Shown here piece by piece: positions 1 to 7,706 of a stretch of DNA of 32,266 nt; position 1 is the first letter of the stretch, and each line of letters opens with the position of its first letter. Location of the stretch: positions 1 through 32,266 of the forward strand of contig JAGRKS010000026.1 of assembly GCA_020442185.1 (NCBI GenBank). Direction: 5' to 3'. The notes beneath the pieces were generated by a model. The model had not been told where the DNA came from. It ran no database searches and saw only the letters and a list, made by a program, of their open reading frames with translations. The position numbers and the translations under genes are program-made. The stretch is from Hyphomicrobiaceae bacterium. GTDB taxonomy: Bacteria > Pseudomonadota > Alphaproteobacteria > Rhizobiales > Hyphomicrobiaceae.

Positions 1-10
1 AGCGAGGATC

Positions 11-44
11 AGCCGTGAGCGAGAACAAGCCGTGAGCGCGAACA
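11..44. repeat. Two-copy 17-bp direct repeat at the left edge
   Basis: Positions 11-27 and 28-44 are two adjacent copies of a 17-base unit (AGCCGTGAGCG followed by A or C, then GAACA) that differ at one base. The unit lies just downstream of the pirin stop codon. One plus-strand frame stays open from base 2 to a TGA at 77-79, so this could be the 3' end of a gene cut by the window edge, but nothing in the short peptide is recognisable. Confidence 0.6.
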
Positions 45-59
45 ATCCTGATCCCGGCA

Positions 60-977
60 CTACTCCGGAAGCGGAATGAATTCCTTGTCGTCGCCCGGTA
101 CGACAGCAAAGCGGCCGGATTTCCAGTCTTCCTTCGCGGCGCGGATGCGCTCCTTGGAGGACGAGACGAAGTTCCACCAGATGTGGCGTGGGCCATCCAT
201 CGGCTCGCCGCCGAGCAGGATCAACCGGGCGTTCGACATCGCGAGCACGGAAATCGCGTCCCCTGGCTTGAAGACCAGCAGGCGGCCGGAGCCGAACGTA
301 TCGCCGGCGATGTCGATTTCGCCCGAGACGATATAGATGGCACGTTCGTCATAGGCGGCGTCGAGCGGCAGGACGGCTCCGGGTGCCAGCACAGCTTCGG
401 CATAGAAACTCGGGTGCGGATAGGCGACCGGCGAGCGCGCGCCGTAGAGATCGCCGATCACGACGGAGATGCGCTTGCCCTCGCCTTCGATGCGCGGCAA
501 CGCGCCTCGCGCATGGTGCACGAACTGGGGACGCCCTTCCTCGTGCGTCGCGGGCAACGCCGCCCAAGCCTGTATGCCGAACAATCGGCTGCCGTCCCGC
601 CTCGCGTTCGAGGGTGTGCGTTCGGAATGGACGATCCCGCTGCCTGCCGTCATGAGATTGAGTTCACCGGGCCTGATCGGCTGTTCGGTGCCGAGACTGT
701 CACGATGCATGATTTCGCCATCGAACAGATAGGTGACGGTGGCGAGGCCGATATGGGGATGCGGGCGAACGTCGATGCCCTCGCCGAGCAGGAACTCGCT
801 CGGCCCCATCTGATCGAAGAAGATGAACGGCCCGATCATCTGCCGCCCCTCAGCCGGCAGCGCGCGGCGCACCTCGAAGCCACCGAGATCGCGGGCACGC
901 GGAACGATGACCTGTTCGATGGCATCGCAGGCGTGGGCATCCCCCAGCTTCGGATCGTGATCGGGCTGCCAGCTCAT
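60..977 (-). CDS. Pirin family cupin protein
   Basis: A 305-residue protein of the pirin family, a two-domain cupin fold that binds iron. Some bacterial pirins have quercetin 2,3-dioxygenase activity and others modulate metabolic enzymes, so the substrate cannot be named. The iron-ligand set of human pirin (His-His-His-Glu) is present as H73 and H75 in the RPHPHIG motif, then H117 and E119 in GIVHSERT. The second cupin half, about residues 185-300, has the usual weaker conservation. Length fits the family (about 290-310). The ATG at 977 is preceded by a strong GGGAGG ribosome site, which fixes the start. The gene stands alone on the minus strand, divergent from the SRPBCC gene. No signal peptide is visible, so it is cytoplasmic. 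The family call is firm and the activity open. Confidence 0.93.
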   Translation of the reverse strand: MSWQPDHDPKLGDAHACDAIEQVIVPRARDLGGFEVRRALPAEGRQMIGPFIFFDQMGPSEFLLGEGIDVRPHPHIGLATVTYLFDGEIMHRDSLGTEQPIRPGELNLMTAGSGIVHSERTPSNARRDGSRLFGIQAWAALPATHEEGRPQFVHHARGALPRIEGEGKRISVVIGDLYGARSPVAYPHPSFYAEAVLAPGAVLPLDAAYDERAIYIVSGEIDIAGDTFGSGRLLVFKPGDAISVLAMSNARLILLGGEPMDGPRHIWWNFVSSSKERIRAAKEDWKSGRFAVVPGDDKEFIPLPE

Positions 978-1143
978 CGGAACCTCCCTTGTTGCGTTGC
1001 CTCAGCGCTCCATTCAACATAGGTAGTCTGGTCAACATAGGCACCCCGGAGCGCCACGCCAGTGCGGATGTCGCTCTGACCGGCTTGATCGATGCAACCG
1101 CGCATTCGCCGACCGCGAACGAGGGTTGTGACGCGTGGCCTGG

Positions 1144-1190
1144 CGCGCCAAAATCGCATCACAACCCCACCCGCGTCCGGTTTTGGCGCG
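1144..1190. promoter_or_regulatory. 10-bp inverted repeat before the SRPBCC gene
   Basis: CGCGCCAAAA at 1144-1153 is matched by its exact complement TTTTGGCGCG at 1181-1190, with 27 bases between. It lies about 50 bases before the start codon at 1241 in the divergent gap between the pirin gene and the SRPBCC gene. It could be a paired operator or a leader hairpin. No T-run follows, so a terminator is unlikely. Confidence 0.4.
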
Positions 1191-1240
1191 ACGCTAGACG
1201 AGCACCACGACGACGCCCTTGGAGGGAGAGAGGCGCGATC

Positions 1241-1723
1241 ATGCACATCGACGACGAGATCGAGATCAAGGCCGCGCCAGAGACCGTTTTTGCAATGCTC
1301 TCGCGGATCGAATGCTGGCCGCATATCATACCGGCGATCGTCGACGTCGAAGTGGTGACGAGCGGTCCTGTTCAATCCGGCACGCGTTTTCTTGAGACGC
1401 GCGACATCCACGGCCGTCGCGAAACCGTCGAGATGACGGTCGCCGAATACGAGGCGCCGCGCCGCCTCGTGATGACGGCCGAAGCGCACGGCACGCGCTA
1501 CCGCATCGCGCACGATATCGACGGCGAGCGCGAACGGACGTTGCTCCGCATCTCGTTCTCCGGCGAGCCCGTATCGATCGCCGCACGATTGCTGGCGCCG
1601 ATCGGGACGCTGTTCGCGCCCTCGGTGCGCCAACATATCCGGAGCGATCTCGAGGCACTGCGCCGCGCGGTCGAACTGGACCAGCTTCCGGATGCCGCTG
1701 AAGCTCCCGGAAGCGGCTCATGA
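1241..1723 (+). CDS. SRPBCC (START-like) family protein
   Basis: A 160-residue protein of the SRPBCC/polyketide cyclase superfamily, which has a helix-grip fold with a hydrophobic ligand pocket. The N-terminus (DDEIEIKAAPETVFAMLSRI) is the typical opening of the fold: a beta strand, an AAPETVF helix, then a W-P-x-I-I segment. The frame is open further upstream to 989, but the ATG at 1241 is preceded by GGAGGGAGAG at 1221-1230 and begins exactly at the domain edge, so I take it as the start. The stop overlaps the start of the next gene by four bases (ATGA), which implies translational coupling with the exported VWA protein. There is no signal peptide. The ligand is unknown. CoxG-like proteins of carbon monoxide dehydrogenase clusters share the fold, but nothing else here supports that role. 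Confidence 0.85.
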   Translation: MHIDDEIEIKAAPETVFAMLSRIECWPHIIPAIVDVEVVTSGPVQSGTRFLETRDIHGRRETVEMTVAEYEAPRRLVMTAEAHGTRYRIAHDIDGERERTLLRISFSGEPVSIAARLLAPIGTLFAPSVRQHIRSDLEALRRAVELDQLPDAAEAPGSGS

Positions 1724-2583
1724 GCGGCAATCCGACGGCAATAGATCGGACGGCAATCGATCCGAAGGCAATCGACAGTGCCGGACGCTGCCCGCGTCAG
1801 CCCATCCACAGCATGCAACACTCGATTCTTCGGATCGCTATCTGGACGCGCCGCCGCCGTCGCAATCATCGGCTGGGCGCGAACGCCCTAGCCCTAGCCC
1901 TCGCCGTCTGCATCACGTTTTTTGCGATCCAAGTCCTGGCCGTTGCCGTCGCGCGAGCCGACGATGACGCGAGCCGTGAGGCGGCGGAGAACTGCACCGA
2001 GGATGCGATGATCGTCTTCGATGCTTCGGGCTCGATGCAACGCCTGGCCTACAGCGGCGAAACACGCATGTCGCTGGCGCGTGCCGCGGCGCGCACTATC
2101 ATACCACCAGCCGCGCTCAACCGGCGTCTCGGCCTCACGATCTATGGCCCGGGCGGGGCTGAAAACTGCTCGAACATCCGCGTCACCGTAACGCCGCAGC
2201 CCGGCGCAGGCCCGCTCATTCTCCGAGAGATCGAGAACGTGGCAAGCGGCGGCGAGACACCGTTGACGGCCGCCGTCGAGCAGGCGGCCGCGGTACTCGG
2301 CTGGCCGGACAACCGCGCAACCGTCGTCGTCATTACCGATGGCGATGAAAACTGCGGCGGCGATCCTTGCGCCGCCGGCCGACGCTTCGCGGCAAATGGC
2401 GACGGCCTTACCGTCCATGTCGTCAGTTTCCGTGTCGGCACCGTACCGCGTTTCCGCGCCGCCTGCCTCGCGGAAGAGACCGGCGGGCTCTTCATCCCGA
2501 CCGAAACCCTGGACGAACTCTCGGATGCCCTGCAGCGCGTGCTCGTCTGCCCGCGGTTGTCATCGTTAGAGCGGCGGCGGTGA
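1720..2583 (+). CDS. Exported von Willebrand factor A domain protein
   Basis: A 287-residue frame with an N-terminal hydrophobic segment (about residues 50-72, ending in VAVARADDD) that looks like a signal peptide or membrane anchor, followed by a VWA domain. The metal-ion-dependent adhesion site is visible: DASGSM from about residue 101, the GGETPL threonine, and an ITDGDENCGG loop. Several cysteines in the mature part suggest disulfides and a periplasmic location. The ATG at 1720 overlaps the SRPBCC stop. An alternative ATG at 1813 (codon 32) would give a more normal signal peptide, and the low-complexity first 31 residues (repeated AID/RTAID) favour it. It is convergent with opgG at a distance of 26 bases. 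Function is unknown. The VWA domain implies metal-dependent protein binding. Confidence 0.82.
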   Translation: MSGNPTAIDRTAIDPKAIDSAGRCPRQPIHSMQHSILRIAIWTRRRRRNHRLGANALALALAVCITFFAIQVLAVAVARADDDASREAAENCTEDAMIVFDASGSMQRLAYSGETRMSLARAAARTIIPPAALNRRLGLTIYGPGGAENCSNIRVTVTPQPGAGPLILREIENVASGGETPLTAAVEQAAAVLGWPDNRATVVVITDGDENCGGDPCAAGRRFAANGDGLTVHVVSFRVGTVPRFRAACLAEETGGLFIPTETLDELSDALQRVLVCPRLSSLERRR

Positions 2584-2609
2584 AGTTGGAGGCAACCGAG
2601 GCCCGGCGA

Positions 2610-4244
2610 TCACGTCTCGGGGAAATGCTGCGTCAACCACGTTTCGGTAAGCGCACGCGTGCCGTGACGCAGATAGGCGCGCACCTCGACCGGTTCGGGT
2701 CCGCTGGCCTTGATATCGAATAGCGCCCGCCATCGGCGCCGTTGGTCGACGACCGGATGGGCGTAGTCGTTCGATATCGTGCCGCGCGACGCCGTTACGA
2801 CGAGTTCCACGTCGTCACGGCCGAGGCCGTCGAACACCGGCCCGCCGAAATCGACGACATACTTGCGTGTTCCCTCCGGACGCTTCTGGCCAGGCCGGCC
2901 GCCTTTGCCCGCGAACGTCGCGATAGTGCGCGCCAGATCGTCGGGAAACGGAACGTCGTCGCACCACGTCAGGCGATAGCTCCACGACGATCTGTCACCC
3001 GCCTTCATGGATTTCTCAGGTGTCCAATAGAGTGCGATATTGTCGTGGATCTCGTCGTCGGTCGGAATCTCGAGCAGTTGCACGGCGCCCGGGCCCCAGC
3101 CTTCGCCCGGCTCGATCCACGCCGATGCGCGCCGCTCGTAGAAGATGCCGTCGTCGAGGTAGCTGACGAAATCGCGGTCGCGCTGCAACAGACCGAAGCC
3201 CTTCACGTCGCGGTCGACGAACGAACTGGTCATGACGCGCGGTGGGTTGTTCAGCGGCCGCCAGAGCCGTTCGCCGGCACCCGTCAGGATCGCGAGACCA
3301 TCGGAATCGTGCACCTCTGGCCGCCAATCGGTGCCCTGGGCCCGGTTGCCTTCGCCGTACCAGAACATGCTCGAGAACGGCGCGATCCCGAGACGCTGGA
3401 TATCCTTGCGCGCGTGCAGCTCGAGGGTGATGTCCTGCGTCGTCAGGTGGACGTTGTCGGCATTGGTCGTGCGGCGCGTCACCATGCGATAGGCGCCCGA
3501 GACGCTCGGACTGTCGAGCGCGGCATAAATGGTCAGCGACTGGCCATCGCCCGCCTCGAGCCAGAAGTCGGTGAACCGCGGGAACTCCTCGGGCGTCGGC
3601 ATTCCGGTGTCGATGGCGAGGCCGCGCGCCGACAGGCCATACTGGTTGTAGGGACCGGACGTGCGGAAATATGAAGCTCCGAGAAACGCCAGCCAATCGG
3701 TCTTGAGATCGGGGGCCATCACGCGAAACCCCGCAAAGCCGGCGTTGTCCGGCAGATCGCGGGCGGGATGAGCATCCGGCATATCGAACAATGATCGCTC
3801 GAAGATCACCTCCCGCGCGGCGCCGTTCTCGACGAGGTGAACGCGCACCGGTTCCTGGAAGAATTTGCCGAGGTGAAAGAGCTGCACCGGCGTCTTGGCG
3901 AGCGGTAGAGATGCGTCCTTGCGGAACGTGATCTTCTGATAGGCGTCGTAGTCGATCAGATCGAGGATCGCACCATGTGGTGAACGGCCGCTGACAAACG
4001 GCTTGGCGGCGCGCGCGGCGGCCTCGGCTTTCAAGCGATCGAAGGAGAACGCGCCCACCGGACCGTAGCGGACCGTGCGACCTGTCGCAGCGCTGCCTGC
4101 TGCTGACGCATCGGCCGCGGCACCGCGACCGGCGCCGGCCAGGACACGCCGGCTACCGAATGCGGTCAGCGCCGTCATCGCCACGGCACCACGGACAACG
4201 GCGCGGCGCGATGGAAGAGCAGGAACTGGCAGCATTTTCGGCAT
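2610..4244 (-). CDS. opgG: Periplasmic glucan biosynthesis protein OpgG/OpgD (MdoG family)
   Basis: A 544-residue member of the MdoG/OpgG/OpgD family, which acts in the periplasm on osmoregulated periplasmic glucans. E. coli OpgD has been reported to hydrolyse beta-1,2-glucan. The N-terminus carries a twin-arginine signal (SRRAVV at residues 12-17, then a hydrophobic stretch), as in OpgD rather than the Sec-exported OpgG. The mature protein begins with the family segment FSFDRLKAEAAARAAKPF and contains YLDDGIFYERRASAWIEP and WSYRLTWCDD. Length fits the family (510-550). The ATG at 4244 has GAGGA nine bases upstream. No glucosyltransferase gene opgH is adjacent, so it stands alone here. The upstream gap holds a tandem repeat array and a 17-base palindrome. 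The family is certain. The choice of G or D type is not. Confidence 0.93.
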   Translation of the reverse strand: MPKMLPVPALPSRRAVVRGAVAMTALTAFGSRRVLAGAGRGAAADASAAGSAATGRTVRYGPVGAFSFDRLKAEAAARAAKPFVSGRSPHGAILDLIDYDAYQKITFRKDASLPLAKTPVQLFHLGKFFQEPVRVHLVENGAAREVIFERSLFDMPDAHPARDLPDNAGFAGFRVMAPDLKTDWLAFLGASYFRTSGPYNQYGLSARGLAIDTGMPTPEEFPRFTDFWLEAGDGQSLTIYAALDSPSVSGAYRMVTRRTTNADNVHLTTQDITLELHARKDIQRLGIAPFSSMFWYGEGNRAQGTDWRPEVHDSDGLAILTGAGERLWRPLNNPPRVMTSSFVDRDVKGFGLLQRDRDFVSYLDDGIFYERRASAWIEPGEGWGPGAVQLLEIPTDDEIHDNIALYWTPEKSMKAGDRSSWSYRLTWCDDVPFPDDLARTIATFAGKGGRPGQKRPEGTRKYVVDFGGPVFDGLGRDDVELVVTASRGTISNDYAHPVVDQRRRWRALFDIKASGPEPVEVRAYLRHGTRALTETWLTQHFPET

Positions 4245-4269
4245 CGATGACGGTCCTCAATAGGTGCAG

Positions 4270-4384
4270 CAGCTCCGCCGCATTGGTTTGACGGCTCGGC
4301 CGTGGTGGTTGGGCGGCTCGGCCGCGGTGGTTGGGCGGCTCCGCCGCAGCGGTGGTTGGGCGGCTCCGCCGCAGCGGTCGTTGC
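4270..4384. repeat. Tandem array of 22-25-bp GC-rich units
   Basis: Five head-to-tail copies start at 4270 (degenerate), 4292, 4314, 4336 and 4361. The 22-base form reads CGGCTCGGCCG, C or T, GGTGGTTGGG. The 25-base form has CTCCGCCGCAGCGG in the middle. Copies two to four are nearly identical. Each unit contains a short self-complementary core (CGGCTCGGCCG or GCGGCTCCGCCGC), so the array can fold as a row of small hairpins. It begins 26 bases upstream of the opgG start on the opposite strand and would lie in that gene's leader or promoter. Confidence 0.8.
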
Positions 4385-4528
4385 AACGGTACGGGCGAGC
4401 ACCGCGCCGTTGCAGGTTATACGTCCGCTCGAAGGTCGTCGGTAGTGACGCATCGGCGCCGCGGCGACGAGACCATCTGCTCACGCCGCAGCGACAGACA
4501 GGATACCGCCAGCCGTCAATGGCTCTTT

Positions 4529-4545
4529 CGACACACGTTGTGTCG
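4529..4545. promoter_or_regulatory. 17-bp palindrome, candidate operator
   Basis: CGACACA, three bases CGT, then TGTGTCG form a perfect 7+3+7 palindrome in the gap between opgG and the di-haem oxidoreductase gene. It is 285 bases upstream of opgG. Its size and symmetry suit a dimeric regulator. No family can be named. Confidence 0.35.
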
Positions 4546-4712
4546 GAGGTGGGGCGGCGGCAGTGACGGGCGAGCCCCTGCGGCGGAGTGCCACGGCGGT
4601 CTGGTGCCGGCGCGATATCACCTCGGCAATCGCCAGGCTGATGCGTTTCCGGCGCAAGCGTCGCCACCGTGGGAGGGGCCAACCGCCGAGCGCGGCGACA
4701 ACCGCCGAATTC

Positions 4713-6347
4713 CTATAGCCCCTCGAGAAAATCGAGAAGTGCGGTGCGATCGGCGCTGGAAAGCTGCCGGAACCGTTCGCGCGCCGGCCATGCCTCGCCG
4801 CCATGCCACAGGATGGCCTCGGCGACGCTCGCCGCCCGGCCATCGTGCAGCAGCCCGACTGCATCATCCCGCGTCAGCCCTGCGACGCGTCGCCCGAGCC
4901 CCCAGAGCGGTGTCGTCCGCCATTCCCGGGCCGAGGCCACGCCCTCCGGACCGCCGTCCGCGAGACCGGCGCCCATGTCGTGCAAAATGAGGTCCGAGTA
5001 AAGCTGCACGCGCCGTCCGGTGAGGCCGGGCCTCCCTGGGTGCACGCCGGTGGTAAACGCCGGACGGTGGCAGGCGGCGCACCCGATCCCGTGGAAAATC
5101 CGGCGACCTGCGGAATTGATCGCCGTCGCTCCTGCCGCTGGCGCATCGAGACCGTCGAGGAACGCCACCAGCAGCGCGATCTCTTCCCCGCTGACCTCGT
5201 GCCCGCCCTTGGCCGGCGACCGGCCATCTGGCGCGGTTCGGCACGCAGTCTGGTGCACCGTGCAATCGCCGTAGGCTCGCGCAACCCCAGGGGAGGATAA
5301 CCCCATGTCGAGCACCAGCGCATTGGACGTTTGCGCGGCGAGCGAGGCGACCGATGCCTTCCAGCCAAACCGGGCGAGGCTCGCGACATCACCGCCGCTC
5401 GCGATCCCGCCGGCGCGACCGGAGATGCCGTCGCCATCCCGGTCATCGGGGTCGGCGCCGGCCAGAATGTCGGCTGCATCAATCGCTGCGACGAGTCCGA
5501 TGCCAGCGATATCCGGCGTTCGGCGAAGCGACAGCATCAGCCCCGCCTGAGGCGCGCCGTAGGCCGGCGCGGCGATGCCCGGCAGCGGACGTTTCAGCGT
5601 GACGGATTGCCCATCGGCGTAGCTGACGACGCTTTCCTCGCTGCCAATTTCGAGACGGCCTTCCGCCGCGTAGCCGGCAATCGCGCGATCCTGTAGCTGC
5701 AGGCCATAGACCGGGTCGGGGACGACGGGTGTCACCGCTGACGTGCCCGGCTTTCCCGCTGCGCTGTCCGTCAACGCCCGGGGCCGCGATAAACGCAGCA
5801 CACGGGCCGGCCGCGATGCCGCGCCTCGCCCCAACGCACCGTCCGCCCCGCTCCCCAACGCGCCGGCCGCGCTTTCACCTGCACGGCCCGCGCCCGGGTG
5901 GCAAGCCGCGCAACTCGCCGCGTTGTAGAGCGGACCGAGGCCGTCGGCGCCATCCGATACATCGGGCGCTGCGATCCAATCCGCCATGAATATGGCCCGG
6001 CCGACGACGAATTGCGCCAATGGTGCACCGGTAAGCCAAGGCAACGGTGCATAAGGGGCGCCGTCGGCGCTGCCCGCGCCCGCGCTGCCGCCGAGCGGAG
6101 CGCGACGCGGCGCGGCATCGTTTCGTTGCAGCCCGATGCTGCCGGCTGATCGATGCGCCTGGGGATTCGCGGCCTTGGGAGACGTGGGTACAGGCGGCGC
6201 GTCCGGCTCCATCGCGAGCGAGCGTGCCGCGGGCTCGCGGAGGGTCACTTGGGTTGCGTCTGCAGCCCTCGCCGCTGGCACCGACAGCAGCAGGCACAGC
6301 GCGACCCCCAACACGGTGAAACGGCTCGGTTCCGCCAACGCCCGCAT
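4713..6347 (-). CDS. Di-haem oxidoreductase (thiol oxidoreductase-like, DHOR family)
   Basis: A 544-residue exported c-type cytochrome of the di-haem oxidoreductase family, related to MauG and cytochrome c peroxidases. It has two CXXCH haem sites: CAACH at 146-150 and CAACH at 423-427. A DPDDRDGDGISGR stretch (299-311) resembles a calcium-binding loop. The C-terminus has the family's LWGLGRR and LLHDGRA motifs, and a signal peptide occupies residues 1-29 (LLLSVPAARA). An Ala/Gly-rich insertion follows the first haem (about 151-182). The ATG at 6347 has AGGAG directly against it, whereas an in-frame TTG at 6338 sits nine bases from the same AGGAG, so the true start may be TTG. In many bacteria this family is linked to imelysin-type iron-uptake proteins, but none is here. 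The substrate is unknown. Confidence 0.88.
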   Translation of the reverse strand: MRALAEPSRFTVLGVALCLLLSVPAARAADATQVTLREPAARSLAMEPDAPPVPTSPKAANPQAHRSAGSIGLQRNDAAPRRAPLGGSAGAGSADGAPYAPLPWLTGAPLAQFVVGRAIFMADWIAAPDVSDGADGLGPLYNAASCAACHPGAGRAGESAAGALGSGADGALGRGAASRPARVLRLSRPRALTDSAAGKPGTSAVTPVVPDPVYGLQLQDRAIAGYAAEGRLEIGSEESVVSYADGQSVTLKRPLPGIAAPAYGAPQAGLMLSLRRTPDIAGIGLVAAIDAADILAGADPDDRDGDGISGRAGGIASGGDVASLARFGWKASVASLAAQTSNALVLDMGLSSPGVARAYGDCTVHQTACRTAPDGRSPAKGGHEVSGEEIALLVAFLDGLDAPAAGATAINSAGRRIFHGIGCAACHRPAFTTGVHPGRPGLTGRRVQLYSDLILHDMGAGLADGGPEGVASAREWRTTPLWGLGRRVAGLTRDDAVGLLHDGRAASVAEAILWHGGEAWPARERFRQLSSADRTALLDFLEGL

Positions 6348-6508
6348 CTCCTGTCACACTCGCGTCGAGGTTGATACCTTAGGACATCGGGGCGGGCGCC
6401 AGCGCCGCAGCGAGGCCGCTCGCCCTGGCCTAGTCTGCCTGGCCTCGTCGTGCTGGCCTAGTCGCCCTGGCCGGCCCCACGCCTTCGCTCCGGCGGTCCG
6501 CCGGATTC
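6348..6508. repeat. Gap with a 14-bp-period tandem repeat (6425-6472)
   Basis: The divergent gap between the di-haem oxidoreductase and PAP2 genes holds a CTGGCC motif repeated at 6425, 6439, 6453 and 6467, exactly 14 bases apart. The intervening bases are similar (TAGTCTGC, TCGTCGTG, TAGTCGCC). It is a short imperfect tandem array in the promoter region shared by the two divergent genes. Nothing else is recognisable. Confidence 0.7.
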
Positions 6509-7387
6509 ATGCGGCTGACGCGGCTCGGCCGCGCATCGATCCTGGTAACGCGATTTCCTGGATCGATTTTGCTATTGTCCTCACGGCCGACGGCACCGGG
6601 CATCTCCGGACCTCGCGGCCGCACCGACGGAACTGCCCCGACGCATGCCACAAGCACGACCGGAATCATAGCCTTGAGCGAGCTCGAAGAACCCCACAAC
6701 CAGTTGGTCGACGACGCCACATTGCCGGGCGCCGGCCTCGCCCGTCAGGCTCTTGTCGCCGCCACATTCGCTCCAAGCGCAATGCTGCTCGTCTGGTTGT
6801 TGTTGAGTTTCGTCGGCGCCAACGGTCTTGCCGGTCTCGATCTCTCGGCGACATCCTTCATGCGCCTGGCCGACGCGCCCGTCGAGGTGGCCGCGCAGAC
6901 CTGGTTCGACGGCGCGATCCGCGACATCACCGCACTCGGCAGCAACACGGTGCTGATCGCCGTCACCCTCTTCACCGTGGCGTTGCTCGCCTGGACCGGC
7001 CGCCATGGCCCGGCGCTTCTGCTCGGCTGGAGCGCGGCTGCAAGTTTTCTCATCAACACGTTCCTGAAGCTGCTCACCGGGCGGGTGCGGCCGGACGTCC
7101 TCGCGTCATCGGTCGTCGTCGAGACGTCGAGTTTCCCGAGCGGCCACGCCATGCATGCGAGCGTCATCTACATGCTGATCGCTGCCATCGTGGTGCGCGA
7201 GATCGAAGACCGCCGCGTCGCGACCCTGATCCTCGCCACGGCTGGCGCCCTCGTGATGGCCGTCGGTCTCAGCCGCATCTATCTCGGGGCTCACTGGACG
7301 AGCGACGTGCTGGCCGGCTGGGCCATCGGCGGAGCCCTCGCTCTCGGCGGCTGGCTAATGGCGCGATCACCGCGCCCACCGAGCTGA
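6509..7387 (+). CDS. PAP2 superfamily membrane phosphatase
   Basis: An integral membrane phosphatase of the type 2 phosphatidic acid phosphatase superfamily, which acts on lipid phosphates such as undecaprenyl pyrophosphate or phosphatidate. The three-part active-site signature is complete: KLLTGRVRP (187-195), SFPSGHAM (208-215) and SRIYLGAHWTSD (255-266). Hydrophobic segments at about 88-106, 147-163, 168-184, 218-231, 237-252 and 267-285 give the usual six helices. The frame opens at ATG 6509, but the first 55 residues are unlike the family and no ribosome site precedes that ATG. An in-frame TTG at 6674 (codon 56), just before the conserved part, may be the real start. It is a single gene, divergent from the di-haem oxidoreductase. 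The exact substrate cannot be told. Confidence 0.88.
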   Translation: MRLTRLGRASILVTRFPGSILLLSSRPTAPGISGPRGRTDGTAPTHATSTTGIIALSELEEPHNQLVDDATLPGAGLARQALVAATFAPSAMLLVWLLLSFVGANGLAGLDLSATSFMRLADAPVEVAAQTWFDGAIRDITALGSNTVLIAVTLFTVALLAWTGRHGPALLLGWSAAASFLINTFLKLLTGRVRPDVLASSVVVETSSFPSGHAMHASVIYMLIAAIVVREIEDRRVATLILATAGALVMAVGLSRIYLGAHWTSDVLAGWAIGGALALGGWLMARSPRPPS

Positions 7388-7706
7388 TCACGCAAATTCG
7401 GCATCCCGGCCTGAACGATAGCGGTCGAGGGCAACGGCTCGCCTGCAAGGGCGCTGGCCGTCGAACGCTCGCGCTGGTAGAATTCTATGGTTCTGCGGAT
7501 GCTTAAGGGCGATTCGTCGGCGCCGGAATTAACGCTGGCGTGAGTGAGAACCCAGGGTGCTGGCCGGCAGACCGGGGCGCCTGCTGCGACGGGACGAGCG
7601 GCCTTGCGCGACTCCGTTTATGTAGAGAGCTGCACGCTCGTAGGGCGCCACCGCCGCCGAGCGCCGCCAACGACTGGTATCGAGCCGAGAGGGATCAAGA
7701 TCCGAG
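7388..7706. other. 319-bp gap, no gene seen
   Basis: No convincing small gene or RNA is visible between the PAP2 gene and the ATP-grasp gene. Just before the start codon lies GGATC-AA-GATCC (7694-7705 region), a small palindrome overlapping the space between the GAGAGGGA ribosome site and the ATG. The promoter of the ATP-grasp/transglutaminase unit should lie here, but I cannot point to it. Confidence 0.4.

Larger units (their letters stand above)
4245..4712. other. 468-bp gap with repeats and no gene
   Basis: The gap upstream of opgG and downstream of the di-haem oxidoreductase has no frame with coding character. It holds the 22-25-bp array at 4270-4384, a hairpin with an 8-bp perfect stem (TGCAACGG at 4382-4389 and its complement at 4407-4414), and a 17-base palindrome at 4529-4545. 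The opgG promoter presumably lies here, but I see no clear -35/-10 pair. Confidence 0.5.

Noticed and set aside
2742..3674. A 310-codon plus-strand frame inside opgG
   Set aside because: Antisense shadow of opgG; the product is Arg/Val/Ala-rich without motifs.
6136..7506. A 456-codon plus-strand frame spanning the PAP2 gene
   Set aside because: Arg/Ala/Pro-rich product without any family motif, covering a gene with all three PAP2 motifs in another frame. It is a GC-phase shadow.
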